Positions 32,871 through 43,329 of a stretch of 64,000 nt of DNA are shown in pieces. Each line of letters starts with the position of its first letter. The first letter of the stretch is position 1. This DNA comes from Sipunculus nudus (lineage: Eukaryota; Annelida; Sipuncula; Golfingiida; Sipunculidae), in assembly GCA_026874595.1 (NCBI GenBank), contig CM049321.1:14339479-14403478 (forward strand), in the 5' to 3' direction. The notes under the pieces were generated by a model. The model did not search any database. It had not been told where the DNA came from and was given only the letters and a program-made list of their open reading frames with translations. The position numbers were made by a program, and so were the translations under genes.

Positions 32871-34262
32871 ATGTCGGAACATGAGAAAGAAAGCCTCGTT
32901 CATCCACTCACCTGGAATGAAACTATAGTATTAACTTTGATCATCATTATATTCTTCATAATAGGGATCGTGGGTAACATCTTGGTTATTGTGGTTTACG
33001 CCAAAACAAAGCAGAAAAGTGCTACCCATGTGTTCACCATTGCTTTAGCGATCGTAGACCTGTTGGCCATTTTGACTACTATGCCTCTAGGTCCACCGCA
33101 TGGATACGGAGTCTTGCCTACGGAACTGAGCCTGTTCTACATTCGTATGCTATGTGCCACCATTACGGCATCATTGGCGATTTTAATTGCGATAAGCATT
33201 GATCGGTATTGGGCTGTTTGTAAACCATTTGAATACAGCAACCTGAAACGTAAGAAGAGATTCATATGGAGCACTGGATTCACGGCTATTGGTCTAACAA
33301 TCTTACTTGACAGCTTGTTCTATTTTAAAAACTTTCAAGCCATTACGATTTCTGTATTGACTGGTTACATTGCAGTTACGCTTTTTGGTATAACGCTCAT
33401 GTACATCTTGATCTTCAGAAAGTTTCTTGCTCGACGAAGAGAAGTTAGTCCTGTTCCAGTTCCCTCTGCATCCGCCTCAATTACGATAAAAAACACAAGC
33501 CTCAAGCACAACACAGATATTGTGAAACAAGTAGACATTAAATCACATGCAGAAAAGGTACGCCAACCAGCCCTAACAGGAGCTAGCCAGTCTGTCGTGC
33601 TGCTAGCTCATTCTGACAGAGAAGATTTAAAGCCAGAGCCCGAGTCAACAAAAAGGTCACAATCGGGACAGGACATTCCAAAAATGACAAGTCAAATCGC
33701 CGATGCTACTCCACAAATATCACCTAGTGGTAGCAGTGGTTACATCAATGGATCAAACAGCACCCCTGGATCAAGCATCATCCCTGGATCAAACAGCATC
33801 CCTGGATCAAGCAGCGCCCCTGGATCAAGCAGCGCCCCTGGATCAAGCAGCGCCCCTGGATCAAGCAGCACCCCTGGATCAAGCAGCACCCCTGGATCAA
33901 GCAGCACCCCTGGATCAGGTAGCGCCTCGGCAAAGATCAGCAATTCTAACGCTCGAGTTGGATGCTCACAAGACGTAGCTTCGTCGCATGCCAGAACAGC
34001 TCATCAAACACGCCGCTTGGTGGAGAATACTCGTAGACACATCAGACTGACGGCCAAGATGTTCTGCGTCGTATCTGTAATGTTTATCTTGAGCTATGTT
34101 CCAAGTATGATCTCCTTAGGCGTGACCAGGCGAGGTTCGATGATTACTTACACGCATTATTTAAACAATTTATGTAACCCCTTCGTTTACTGGATTATGA
34201 ATGAAAGATTCCGATCGCAGGTAAAACAACTGCTCCCAGGGCGTTGCTTCCGTCAAACATGA
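32871..34262 (+). CDS. Class A (rhodopsin-like) orphan GPCR
   Basis: A 463-residue seven-helix receptor in one coding exon, acting at the plasma membrane. Seen: sequon N16-E-T in the N-tail; TM1 about 19-43 with G-N36; TM2 about 53-72 with L-A-I-V-D63; TM3 about 88-110 ending D111-R-Y; TM4 about 130-152; TM5 about 157-183; a 205-residue third intracellular loop; TM6 about 396-417; TM7 about 426-443 with N436-P-F-V-Y440; Cys459 in a short tail. Odd points: no Cys at the expected 3.25 position and none in the very short second outer loop, so the usual disulfide is absent; Tyr409 replaces the TM6 Trp of CWxP; TM5 lacks its usual Pro. The loop holds GSSS(A/T)P repeats at residues 294-350. The ATG follows an acceptor (CAG at 32851-32853). 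The ligand cannot be inferred. Confidence 0.88.
   Translation: MSEHEKESLVHPLTWNETIVLTLIIIIFFIIGIVGNILVIVVYAKTKQKSATHVFTIALAIVDLLAILTTMPLGPPHGYGVLPTELSLFYIRMLCATITASLAILIAISIDRYWAVCKPFEYSNLKRKKRFIWSTGFTAIGLTILLDSLFYFKNFQAITISVLTGYIAVTLFGITLMYILIFRKFLARRREVSPVPVPSASASITIKNTSLKHNTDIVKQVDIKSHAEKVRQPALTGASQSVVLLAHSDREDLKPEPESTKRSQSGQDIPKMTSQIADATPQISPSGSSGYINGSNSTPGSSIIPGSNSIPGSSSAPGSSSAPGSSSAPGSSSTPGSSSTPGSSSTPGSGSASAKISNSNARVGCSQDVASSHARTAHQTRRLVENTRRHIRLTAKMFCVVSVMFILSYVPSMISLGVTRRGSMITYTHYLNNLCNPFVYWIMNERFRSQVKQLLPGRCFRQT
33750..33926 (+). repeat. 18-bp coding minisatellite inside the GPCR
   Basis: Nine full units of the type GGATCAAGCAGCGCCCCT, then a partial unit. The first three are diverged (AACAGCACC, AGCATCATC, AACAGCATC), the next three are identical (GCGCCCCT) and the last three identical (GCACCCCT). 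The unit is a multiple of three, so length change keeps the frame and only alters the loop length. Confidence 0.95.
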
Positions 34263-35249
34263 TAAAAAGGGAGGTAAGTTCAGTTGTTTGCAGTGCTGTC
34301 ACAGGTATAAGGAGGCAGAGAAATAGAAGTAGAGAAGACGCCGTAGCTGTAAGTAAATGTATATAAACCACATTAATGTATATAAATATGGGATGTTTTC
34401 GCAAATGTTTATTGACACGAACAAGGCAATACACAACAATCATGTATGAAAAGCGGTACCATATATATTTCAAACTATCAGCTTGAATACATCAAACAAC
34501 GCAGACGTCACAACATGATATTTGTATTCAATATTTCTTTGTGATCGAGAAGTTGTTATCGACACCTCTGTTCTGATTAACACAAGTACTTAGTTACTCC
34601 AGTCTATCTGTCAGGATAAACGAACATGCTTTTACTTCTAGTGTAATAATCATTTTACCCTATGTAAATTCTCACAGATATGTAAACTTTTACAAATGAG
34701 CCACATCATTAGTATTTTCATTTGAAAATATGAAATGCAATTGTATTTGCATTCAAATGCAATTGTGTTGGTCTTATTACTCCGGTTCTGGTGCAGGGCC
34801 ACGAATCTTACCAACAAGCATATCTAAAAATGTGGATCTTGATACACAATGCGATACCATACTTTCATTTCTCTGGGCCAGCCCTGGTGCTGGAATGTTA
34901 TTATACAAAGCTGTGATCTGAGGGATCTGGGACCTGAGGGATCTGAGACGACTGTCATGTATAATTGCAGTTTGAGGCGAGGGCGGTTTTCTTGGGTGTC
35001 TAGGGTTCTGAGGTTTGAATTGGAGATTGTTGTGGCGGCAATTCGAGATTAGTTCCGGTCTTTGAATTGGTTGGGTGTATTTTTCTGGTTCATGCCTATA
35101 ATTAACTTTCAACCAGGCACAAGGTGCACAGTCCGCGTATTCGTTTACTTGTATTTGATAATTCAATTGTTTCAAATCGTAGCGCTGTCACAGCGATGGC
35201 GAAGACAAATATGAAAAACATTGCGAATGTCCACATAACACCTTTAATA
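34263..35249. other. GPCR 3' flank, nothing recognised
   Basis: Probably contains the 3' UTR. ATTTGCAT and ATGCAATT occur as a close inverted pair near 34745-34762. The 132-codon minus-strand frame at 34777-35175 has no ATG start and no recognised motif. Confidence 0.4.
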
Positions 35250-35510
35250 GTCCATGGGCCAGAACGTGAAAAACTTCCGCCTTTTAGGGAATTTTTGTGG
35301 CTCCCCTAGTTTTCTTCCTTGAGGTGTCCTTTACTGATTTTCAGAGATTTCCAAACATATAAATGCTGCAAACACATTGCAAATCAACTTTTTAACAAAC
35401 CGCGTTCTCAATTTCAATTTTTTTTATTCCCATTTGGTTATGGACGTTTCTTGTTATACATTATAAATGCATAAGGAAGGTATCAATGGAATTGGAGCAT
35501 TAGCTTCATC

Positions 35511-35560
<50 letters not shown>

Positions 35561-35740
35561 CCTTAGAGAAGTAACGGGTGTGCTCTGGCCACTGACCTAC
35601 CCCTTACCCCTTAATTAAAAAAAAACATTTTTCCAGATATTATAGGTACAAAAGGCATATTCTTTTGGATTAAGCATATCTTTGGGTCTGAATATGTTTT
35701 AAACATCCTTCAGCACAGATGCATATTCACAATTATATAT
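35250..35740 (+). repeat. Dispersed repeat, arm 1 of a long inverted pair
   Basis: Blocks GTCCATGGGCCAGAACGTGA, GAGGTGTCCTTTACTGATTT, ATTTCCAAACATATAAATGC, AAATCAACTTTTTAACAAAC and TGGGTCTGAATATGTTTTAA are all found, reversed and complemented, in 38410-38930 in mirrored order. An (AT)n tract (35512-35558) sits inside this arm only. Confidence 0.85.
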
Positions 35741-35949
35741 TTTTTTCAAAATTACGCAAATAAGACAATAAACAATCATGAACAAGCAAGTCAAATATTT
35801 TCGGAAATGCCGTCTTAACAGCATCTTTTGCTTTATAGCTTTTGCAAATCTCAACATATATGCAAGATCTTGGTATCATTCGAAATGATGGAATATTCCT
35901 ATTCTAATGCTTATAAATATGATCTTATATATGAGAACAAGAAGAAGGT

Positions 35950-36240
35950 ATGTGCATTTATGTTACCCCTCCCCTTGAATATGAGGCAGTGGGCCATGAC
36001 CATTCCAAGGCCATGGGCCAATTAAGCCAACAACGCTCAGGAAATTTTCATGATCCCACTAGCTGGCCCCTTTAAGTTGTCCTTTTACCGTTTTCAATGT
36101 GTTTCCAAACAAATAGAGCAGCAAACACCCTGTAAATCTCCTTTTTGCAAACCAATTTCTGAATTTTTTAAATTTATTTATCTGGAGTGACTTTGGTTTA
36201 GTATATGGAGAATTATCATTTAATAATCTTATTGTATAAA
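35950..36240 (+). repeat. Third, diverged copy of the 35250 repeat
   Basis: Same orientation as 35250-35740: 'CCATGGGCCA', 'TTGTCCTTTTACCG', 'TGTTTCCAAACAAATA' and 'GCAAACACCCTGTAAATC' match in order. Confidence 0.65.
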
Positions 36241-36484
36241 CATTCTACAATTTTGACACAAATAAAATTGGAAGAACATTTGGTATATTATAATTAATGT
36301 ATTGCTCAGTGGAAATGATATATATTAATTCTGAGGTCATTTATTTCCCTGTGGATCCCTATTCACAATGTATACTAAAGGCATATTTACAGGATTCAGA
36401 AATATTATTGAATTGTTTAATACATCATACAAATTCGCAAAAATTCATTTGGATTTTACACATTAGCTTTCCTAGATTAATCGA

Positions 36485-36686
36485 AATAACACCAGGTAAT
36501 AAATAAAGGTTAAAATAACACCAGGTAATAAATAAAGGTTAAAATAACACCAGGTTATAAATAAAGGTTAAAATAACACCAGGTAATAAATAAAGGTTAA
36601 AATAACACCAGGTAATAAATAAAGGTTAAAATAACACCAGGTAATAAATAAAGGTTAAAATAACACCAGGTAATAAATAAAGGTTA
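36485..36686 (+). repeat. 29-bp tandem repeat, about seven copies
   Basis: The unit AATAACACCAGGTAATAAAT + AAAGGTTAA is repeated head to tail with one change seen (GGTTATAA in copy 3), which points to very recent expansion. It is not a CRISPR array, since no spacers lie between units. Confidence 0.95.
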
Positions 36687-36689
36687 CAT

Positions 36690-37545
36690 TTGACAACAAT
36701 CTGCCGCTGTGTTTACACAGTGTATTTTGTTTCACACACAAAAATTTCGTTATAAGAGCAAAATCTTGGTGTTCCAGGATTTGTAGGAACTATCGTAATA
36801 TATTGTTAACATGTTTATTCAGTAAAATGCAGAGGTTAAAAAAGAAAATAAAGATAAGTGTATGGGTGCTACTCTATACCCCTTCAACATCAATGAAATG
36901 GTTTGAACCCTGAACTACCTGGAGAAACACAACTTGGAAGAATGGTCTAAGCTGTATTGCTCCATAAACAGATCATTAACTGTATTGCCAATAACTGAGA
37001 CAAGATCAATCGAAGCATTTATAAATACAAAGAGGGAAAAATAAAGGAAGTACAGGTGAATTGTTAAAATTTTAAGAGACGAGACTTAAAAAAAAAAACA
37101 ATTATATAGGGCAATATACTAAATAACTATGAAGACTGCTGAAATTGTATGTAATATATTCAAATGACGTCATTTTATCTTTATTCTGGGATTATTGAAC
37201 ATTACCTTTAAATTCTATGATTTAAAAGAAAAAGTGAAACCAAGACCATGTATGCTATTATTTTCTTGTACCTAAAGTTATGTAAACACAATACACTATA
37301 ATGATGGTAAAACTGGTTTTCTAATGGAGTAGTCGTAACTTCAATCAGTAATTTCAGATAATGTAAAGAAGTACCTAAAAAGCCTGTGTGTCTCAGTCTC
37401 AATTACTTACAACACACATTTTCAGTTAATTGCGTAGTACTGCATATATAAATTACACTTTCACATTGTGAAGTTTAAGGAGATATGCTCCTTAATTTGT
37501 ACTTGAGGGTAGGGAGTACCATCTATAAGTATTTTTTATATTCTT
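36690..37545. other. AT-rich DNA, nothing recognised
   Basis: Contains one TGACGTCA (37165-37172). No gene. Confidence 0.4.
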
Positions 37546-37700
37546 TCATATGGCCATATTTGGGGTGCAACGTGTGACTTCATAGAGGACATGACGTCAC
37601 GCCTTCATGTACGTGCCCTGTCCCTGAAAGCCTGAAAGGTGTCAGTAAATCAACGTACAGCATGGGGCTATATTTGGTTTGTTAGTTTCATAGTCCTCGC
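37546..37700 (+). repeat. Dispersed repeat carrying TGACGTCA, copy 1
   Basis: 'ACATGACGTCACGCC', 'GTGTCAGTAAATCAAC' and 'TTTGTTAG' match copy 2 at 38050-38185 in order. Confidence 0.7.
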
Positions 37701-38049
37701 CCTGTTGCAATAAGAAATTTGAAGTTGATGAATTAAGCCCCCAACCCCCCGGCATATAGGCTCGATATATAAGTTTGTTGCAGTAACGTTACGCTTTATT
37801 ACGTAGACTGGTTGAAGTCCTGGAAATCACCGTCACGTGGTCTATTAGTGGATTAGTGACACCTTCAAACGCATGTATAGCATCAAAGATATTACTGAGT
37901 ATATTATCATATTCGTTCAACTGCTTTGTAAACATAATCTTATTATAAAATAGTCAATAAATGTAGTCAGGCCTTGTTTTGTGAAGAGACAGGAAGATGC
38001 CAAAACGCAACTTTTGGCAAGGCATGTGACAATCGATACAGCCACGGGG

Positions 38050-38280
38050 ACGTAACATGGCTATCTTTGAAGTGCGAGTTGTGACGTCACAGAGGAAAAT
38101 GACGTCACGCCACGTGTACATGCCGTTTCCGAGAAAGGTTTCAGTAAATCAACTTAAAGAATGCATAGGAGTCTTTTTTTGTTAGGAAACATGTTGCATT
38201 TCTGTCCATGCCATGTGGGGTTTGGCCTAATGATCTGCCTTGGCGGAGGTCTACGCTCCCTGAGCACAATTCTAGTTATA
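38050..38280 (+). repeat. Dispersed repeat copy 2 joined to a CCTTGGCGGAGG repeat end
   Basis: 38050-38185 repeats the 37546 element with two TGACGTCA sites (38082-38089, 38100-38107). At 38237 the sequence CCTTGGCGGAGGTCTACGCT followed by CCCTGAGCAC...TCTAGTTATAACTG is the 3' end of a family also seen at 50451-50700, 51886-51905 and 59290-59430. Confidence 0.65.
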
Positions 38281-38409
38281 ACTGAAATAGGAATGTTTCT
38301 ACAAATTCGGTGACAAAGAGATATTGCAGACTTGTTGATATTTGCAAAAGCTGTGAGGCAAAAGACACTGTGAAGACGGTATTTCTGAAAATATATGACT
38401 TGCTTGTCC

Positions 38410-38930
38410 ATGATTTTTTATTGTATCTTGTTTTGCATAATTTGGAACACTAATGTTAAATATGCATATGCATTTGTGCTGAAGGATGTTTGAAACACAT
38501 TCAGACCCAATGATATGCCCTAAGGCTTAACCCTAAAATATAAAAATGTTAATTTTACAAAAAAAAATAAGGGGTGGGGATGCGAAAATGGCCCTCGAAT
38601 TTACATGTTGTCAAATTATATATCATTATAAAGCTAATATTCTTCAAATTTCATTGATGCCAAAAGTATGCCCAGAAGATTTATAATAAGAATGTAATGG
38701 TCGATAAACAAATGGAAAGTCGCGCCAGATAAAAGTATCAAATTGAGTACGCGGTTGGAAAAAAAAGTTGATTTTTAGGGTGTTTGCAGCATTTTTTATG
38801 TTTGGAAACCTCTGGAAATGAGTAAAGGACACCTCAAGAAAGAAAACTATACGGGGTCACAAATATTCCATGTAGGGGGGGGGGAGGTTTTCGCTTTCTG
38901 GCCCACGGACTTCTTCCAGAGTTCTTGTGA
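38410..38930 (-). repeat. Dispersed repeat, arm 2 of a long inverted pair
   Basis: Reverse complement of 35250-35740 over its whole length, separated by about 2.7 kb. Differences are spread throughout, so the copies are old. A G run lies at 38875-38884. Confidence 0.85.
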
Positions 38931-40099
38931 ACACATTATGCTTTGTGCACAGTAAATGATGATTCTCAATTAGAAATATTAATTTGAGTTAGTTTTGTTT
39001 CGAAAAGATAGTTTGTTTATTTGTTAGATGTTTTCAGTTTGAATTGTCACCAAGAATGTGTTTGAGTACAGTATACATATATGAGATATATATAAAAACC
39101 TGTAGGTTTGATTTTTAATAAACAATAGAAAAAAATCGTTGGATACACGAAGTCGCTTATCGACTGTATTATAGTTGTACTTGATATGTATTTAAGACTG
39201 TAGAAATGATTCAATATAATGATGATATGGACAATAGATCATTTCTGCATCTTTTAAATATGCATTAACCCCCACATATAATGTACATTTTAAGTAGCAG
39301 TTTCTGTAATGTTTGATAGGATAGTAAGAGAGTACGACTGTTAATCAATATATAAGAAGTGTAATATGCATTATAGTTTTTATATATTTAAGTTTAGAGC
39401 AATATCCATACGGACATAATTCCATTTGTCATAGCACGAATGAGGATGACAAGCTGATAGTCATAGACCGTGCTTTACTTTTAAGTGATTGAATGTTAAT
39501 TTCTGGATTCAGCTAAAAATGTGGGTGATACGCAGATGCAAATATGTCGAAATGTTTCACTTTTCATTAGTCATTGAATTTTTAAATTAGTCATTTCATT
39601 AATCTAGTAAATATATGTGACAAGTGACATGCTGGCAAATTAAAATAATTGTCAGATGCTTAGACTGTGCTTAACTGTTCAGTATGCGTGTAAATTCCTT
39701 ATAAATCCATGATATGGATGATACAGCTATGTCAATATATGTACATTGAAAATGATATTTTTATTTAGGTTACGTGATTTTTAACTAACAGTTGTTGCTT
39801 AAGCAGGTGAATGTATATGCAAATCAAAGTGATTTTCAAGTTACTTTTAACCTGTATAATAACAATTTTTAACACTAATGCCATGCTATCTGAGGAAATA
39901 GTTGTCTTCATTTACTCTTCGTCTGTTTCCATAAGACAGAGAAAGGAACACAATTATGTTTATATGTGCACCACATTGTGTCCATTGGAACAGTGGTTAT
40001 ATGTCATGTTTACATTCTAAATGTACGACAATATGAATTTATCTTCTCCCTTTGATTACTTTCAGATAAAATCTAGCCATTTAATTACCACTTGCCATG
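38931..40099. other. AT-rich DNA, nothing recognised
   Basis: Short ORFs only; no repeat boundary seen. Confidence 0.4.
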
Positions 40100-40600
40100 C
40101 ATAAAAACAAACGTGAATGTATATGACTATTGTAATTGAACAAAGAAAAATAATAAAAAAAAGTAGTTGGAACATGTGCGTGAATATATGTGACTATTGC
40201 CAATGAACAGAAAAATTATAATAAACAATAGTTGGAACATGTTTGTTAATATATATGACTATTGTCAGTGAACAGAAAAAAATAGATATGACGTATTAGT
40301 AAATATATGTTATTTTTATGTGTGTTTCTTGATAACTATTGTTAATTAATATAGAAAAATAAACAAAATAATGTTTGAACATGTTTGTGAATATATGTGA
40401 CTATTGCCAATGAACTAAGAAAAAATAAAAAAAAGTAGTTGAACATGTTTGTGAATATATGTAACTATTGTCAGTGAACAGAAAAAATATATATGTCATT
40501 ATTGTAAATATATGTTATTATTTTTTGTTTGTTTCTTGAAAACGATTGTCAATTAACATAGAAAAATAATGAAAACATAGTTGGAATATATTGATTCTGT
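40100..40600. repeat. Degenerate tandem repeat, unit about 80-90 bp
   Basis: 'GTGAATATATGTGACTATTG' or close forms, then 'CAATGAACAGAAAAA' and 'AGTTGGAACATGTTTG', recur about six times at irregular spacing from 40115 to 40590. Confidence 0.75.
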
Positions 40601-41044
40601 TATTAGGTGTCCGTGAAAGGTGAATGACCGGTTGAAAATGAATGAATCTATACTTCATTCACATTTATGTAGAGAAGACGACAATTGAGAAGGAAGGCAG
40701 ATATTATGCACGTAAAGTCAAACATTATACCGTGTCAAGATCAATTATACATAGAACATTCAAATGAAACAGATTTTAACATTATAATATAATATTTTAA
40801 TATTAATTATATTTACAACCACTTATTGCTAAGCATGATATAAACAGTTTAGTTCTTTATTTTTCAATAAATTTCGAAACGTCTAAAATACTTTTTTTTT
40901 TTTATAAAATTGTATTTATTATATTTCAAAGGACTAGATGGGGTTTGATTCTGCGGTTCAGCTTCTAACAAATACCAACAAAACGAATTATATTGCTGAC
41001 ACAAAATATCAGTTGTTTCTTTTATACCACTGATAATTTGTAAA

Positions 41045-41109
41045 AATTAAAGGTGCCAATTAACCTGCCTTTTGAAAAAGAATTTATGAGATTTCTGGCT
41101 TTATCTGGA
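41045..41109 (+). repeat. Left part of a dispersed repeat also present at 59070-59290
   Basis: 'AAAGGTGCCAATTAACCTGC' and 'AGAATTTATGAGATTTCTGG' match 59078-59150. The right part continues at 42015-42090, so the DNA between is probably inserted. Confidence 0.65.
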
Positions 41110-41141
41110 TATATATATATATATATAATATATATAATATA

Positions 41142-41192
<51 letters not shown>
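41109..41192. repeat. (AT)n microsatellite
   Basis: About 80 bp of AT/TA repeats with two short interruptions. Confidence 0.95.
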
Positions 41193-41195
<3 letters not shown>

Positions 41196-42010
41196 GGTTG
41201 GGGCCAGGTAAAAGTAAAAGTTCCTAGGTACAGGTACAGGTACAGGTACAGGTACTTGTTAATTGGCCAGGTACAGGTACAGGTACTTGATTTTCACAGA
41301 GTACCTAGGTACAGGTACAGGTACTTTAGAAAGTAACTAGGTGTAGATACAGGTACTTTCATATTAGGATCACTTCAAAGACAATTTACGGATAATAATG
41401 GCTGCATAAATTCATGTATATGAAAGTTAACATGCCTTTTTTCTATCAAACAATATTGTAGTCATTTGCCAAAGTATATTTTTTTAGATCGTATTATCTT
41501 AAAGGCACCATACATTCACAAACGTGATATGCAAGTGTATTTAAAGTCCATTAAGGTCACCAAGTAGAGTATGAAACCGTACATTCACAAACATGACATC
41601 CAGGTCTACTGATAGTCCATTAAGTACACCAAGTACAGTATGACACCATACTTCACAAACATGATTTGTGTACTAAAAGTTCTTTAAGTGCATCAAGTAG
41701 AGTATAATAAAACGATTTGCTCAATTAGTGGTTACAGCTGATTTCTCACATGTGACAATTCTGGAGGTGTGATAACAATTAATTTCATGAGCAGTTTATC
41801 ACACTGATGGCTTGCTGATTATTTTACACTACAGGTAACCAATTTAAGTCTAAAAGAGAAAAAAACTTAAAAACATTGAACATATGAAAATGTACCTGGA
41901 GTACCTTGTACCAAGAACAGGTACTTCAGTTGTACAGGTATAAGGTACATCCTACTCATGGCCAGCAGGTACAGTTACAGGTACTCTGAAATGTGTACCT
42001 AATTTGGTCG
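41193..42010 (+). mobile_element. AGGTAC-rich element, hAT-like left end
   Basis: Starts CAGGGTTGGGGCCAGGTAAA and contains (GGTACA)n at 41227-41258 and 41269-41290, 41309-41324, with the same AGGTAC/GTACCT words again at 41893-42000 near the right end. In the middle, CATACATTCACAAAC-GACAT and CAAGTAGAGTATGA blocks repeat three times (41509-41705). CAGGG is a common start of hAT elements, and subterminal arrays of short words are typical of hAT binding sites. No transposase and no clean right terminus, so the class is inference. Confidence 0.55.
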
Positions 42011-42014
42011 TGAA

Positions 42015-42090
42015 AAGTCCCTAAAACGCCTTCCTGTAGGATGTATGAACTTGTTTATCAACAATATGTTTGTATACACAGCAATGTTAA
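42015..42090 (+). repeat. Right part of the dispersed repeat split by the AGGTAC element
   Basis: 'AACGCCTTCCTGTAGGATGT' then 'CTTGTTTATCAACAATATGT' match 59193-59260; a further relative is 44370-44425. Confidence 0.6.
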
Positions 42091-43240
42091 CAAAAGGGAC
42101 AAAAATGTAACCTGAGGGGGTAGGTTGCAAATATGTGGAGGTATAAATGTATAAAGTAATGCATTTAATGTGGCCTATTCAACGTGAAATCAGATCTCGA
42201 ATGTAAGAAACTATGATGTAAAGGTTACTGACAACTTTGACTGCTCCATAGTCAATTTGGTATTAGTTTCCTTCTTTTGTTACTTTTGGAAAAGAGCATA
42301 AAGGTGACGGTAAACCATTAACTAATGTTGTCTGTTGATTATTTACTTCAATTATAAAATAACAGTTATCTTATGTTGCCTTATGTAAAAGCTGTAGAAG
42401 TCTTCCGTCGCCGCTTCTAAGTACGTGGTAGTATTGACCACCAAGTTTATTATCAACAGGATACAAGCTACACACGTGATCCGAAACATCATCCCAGTTT
42501 ACATCATTGCCGATTAATTCTTAAGATGTCTGCTCAGAACGTGACCTAGGTTTAACATTCCCATGTGACGTCACTCGGATCAGAGACTCAGATAAAAAAA
42601 CTAACGACAAATTGAGACCCCGATGGTTTAAGTGCTGAATCTTGTGTGGCGATGAAGTATATTTAACTAATGTTAATTTAGTTTCAGTCACTGTGCCGAC
42701 TAGAAAACATTCATGGCCATTAAAATACTGTGAACTGGGTCCTTCAGCACTTCCTTTCTTTTGGCCTTCGGGCAGCCAAGCAGGTCGATTTATAACATTG
42801 TAATTGTAATCCCTCCGTAAGTGTGATTCGAATGAAAGGAAATGTAAGGAAAAAGATGAATCAATCAATAACTGGGAACAAACGATCGATTTCGGCAGTG
42901 CAAAATAGATCAGTATTCATTTTTGCATAACCCGTGAAGCATTCGTGCCGAAATTATGAATCTTGCAAGAAAAACTTTACAACCATTCTTCTTTTAAAAC
43001 GTTTATTAACTGTCGTTTTAAAATGAGTACAGGTAGTAGTTTTCCTGTCCGACACATAAGTATTTCCTATAACTTTACTGCCTAAAGTGTCATTTTTTAA
43101 TCCTCTCCACATTTGTGTCAGAATTATTTTGTTCCTAAGAATAGCATTCATCTACTTACTATGTTATCGAATGTTCCTGGTAACAGACAGTATATTGTTA
43201 CGAGGTGACATAAAAGCGGACCGAATTGTCTCGCTAGCGA
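42091..43240. other. Intergenic DNA, nothing recognised
   Basis: One TGACGTCA (42566-42573). The 115-codon minus-strand frame at 42521-42868 has no ATG start and no motif that I recognise. Confidence 0.4.
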
Positions 43241-43245
43241 AGCTT

Positions 43246-43320
43246 GCTTTTCTAGCTAAGTGATTGGTACGCCGGACTGACGCGCCACCGTTATGGATTC
43301 GAAACCCGGATCGGCCAAGT
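43246..43320 (+). repeat. tRNA-derived SINE head (or tRNA pseudogene)
   Basis: TAGCTAAGTGATTGG at 43253-43267 resembles a Pol III A box, and GGATTCGAAACCC at 43295-43307 is close to the B-box consensus GGTTCGAANCC. Their spacing fits a tRNA body. Acceptor-stem pairing is poor, so it is not a working tRNA gene. Confidence 0.6.
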
Positions 43321-43329
43321 ATTTTCCCC

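Noticed and set aside
33703-33978. ORFs in other frames over the GPCR repeat (both strands)
   Set aside because: They are frame shadows of the 18-bp coding repeat; only the receptor frame has domains.
34777-35175. 132-codon minus-strand ORF
   Set aside because: No ATG start, repetitive Pro/Arg-rich content near its middle, no known domain.
36485-36686. CRISPR-like array
   Set aside because: Units are head to tail with no spacers, and the DNA is from an animal nucleus.
42521-42868. 115-codon minus-strand ORF
   Set aside because: Starts at TTG, has no recognised motif and no splice context.
43246-43320. Functional tRNA gene
   Set aside because: A and B boxes are present but stem pairing is poor and no 3' T-run terminator follows at the right place.
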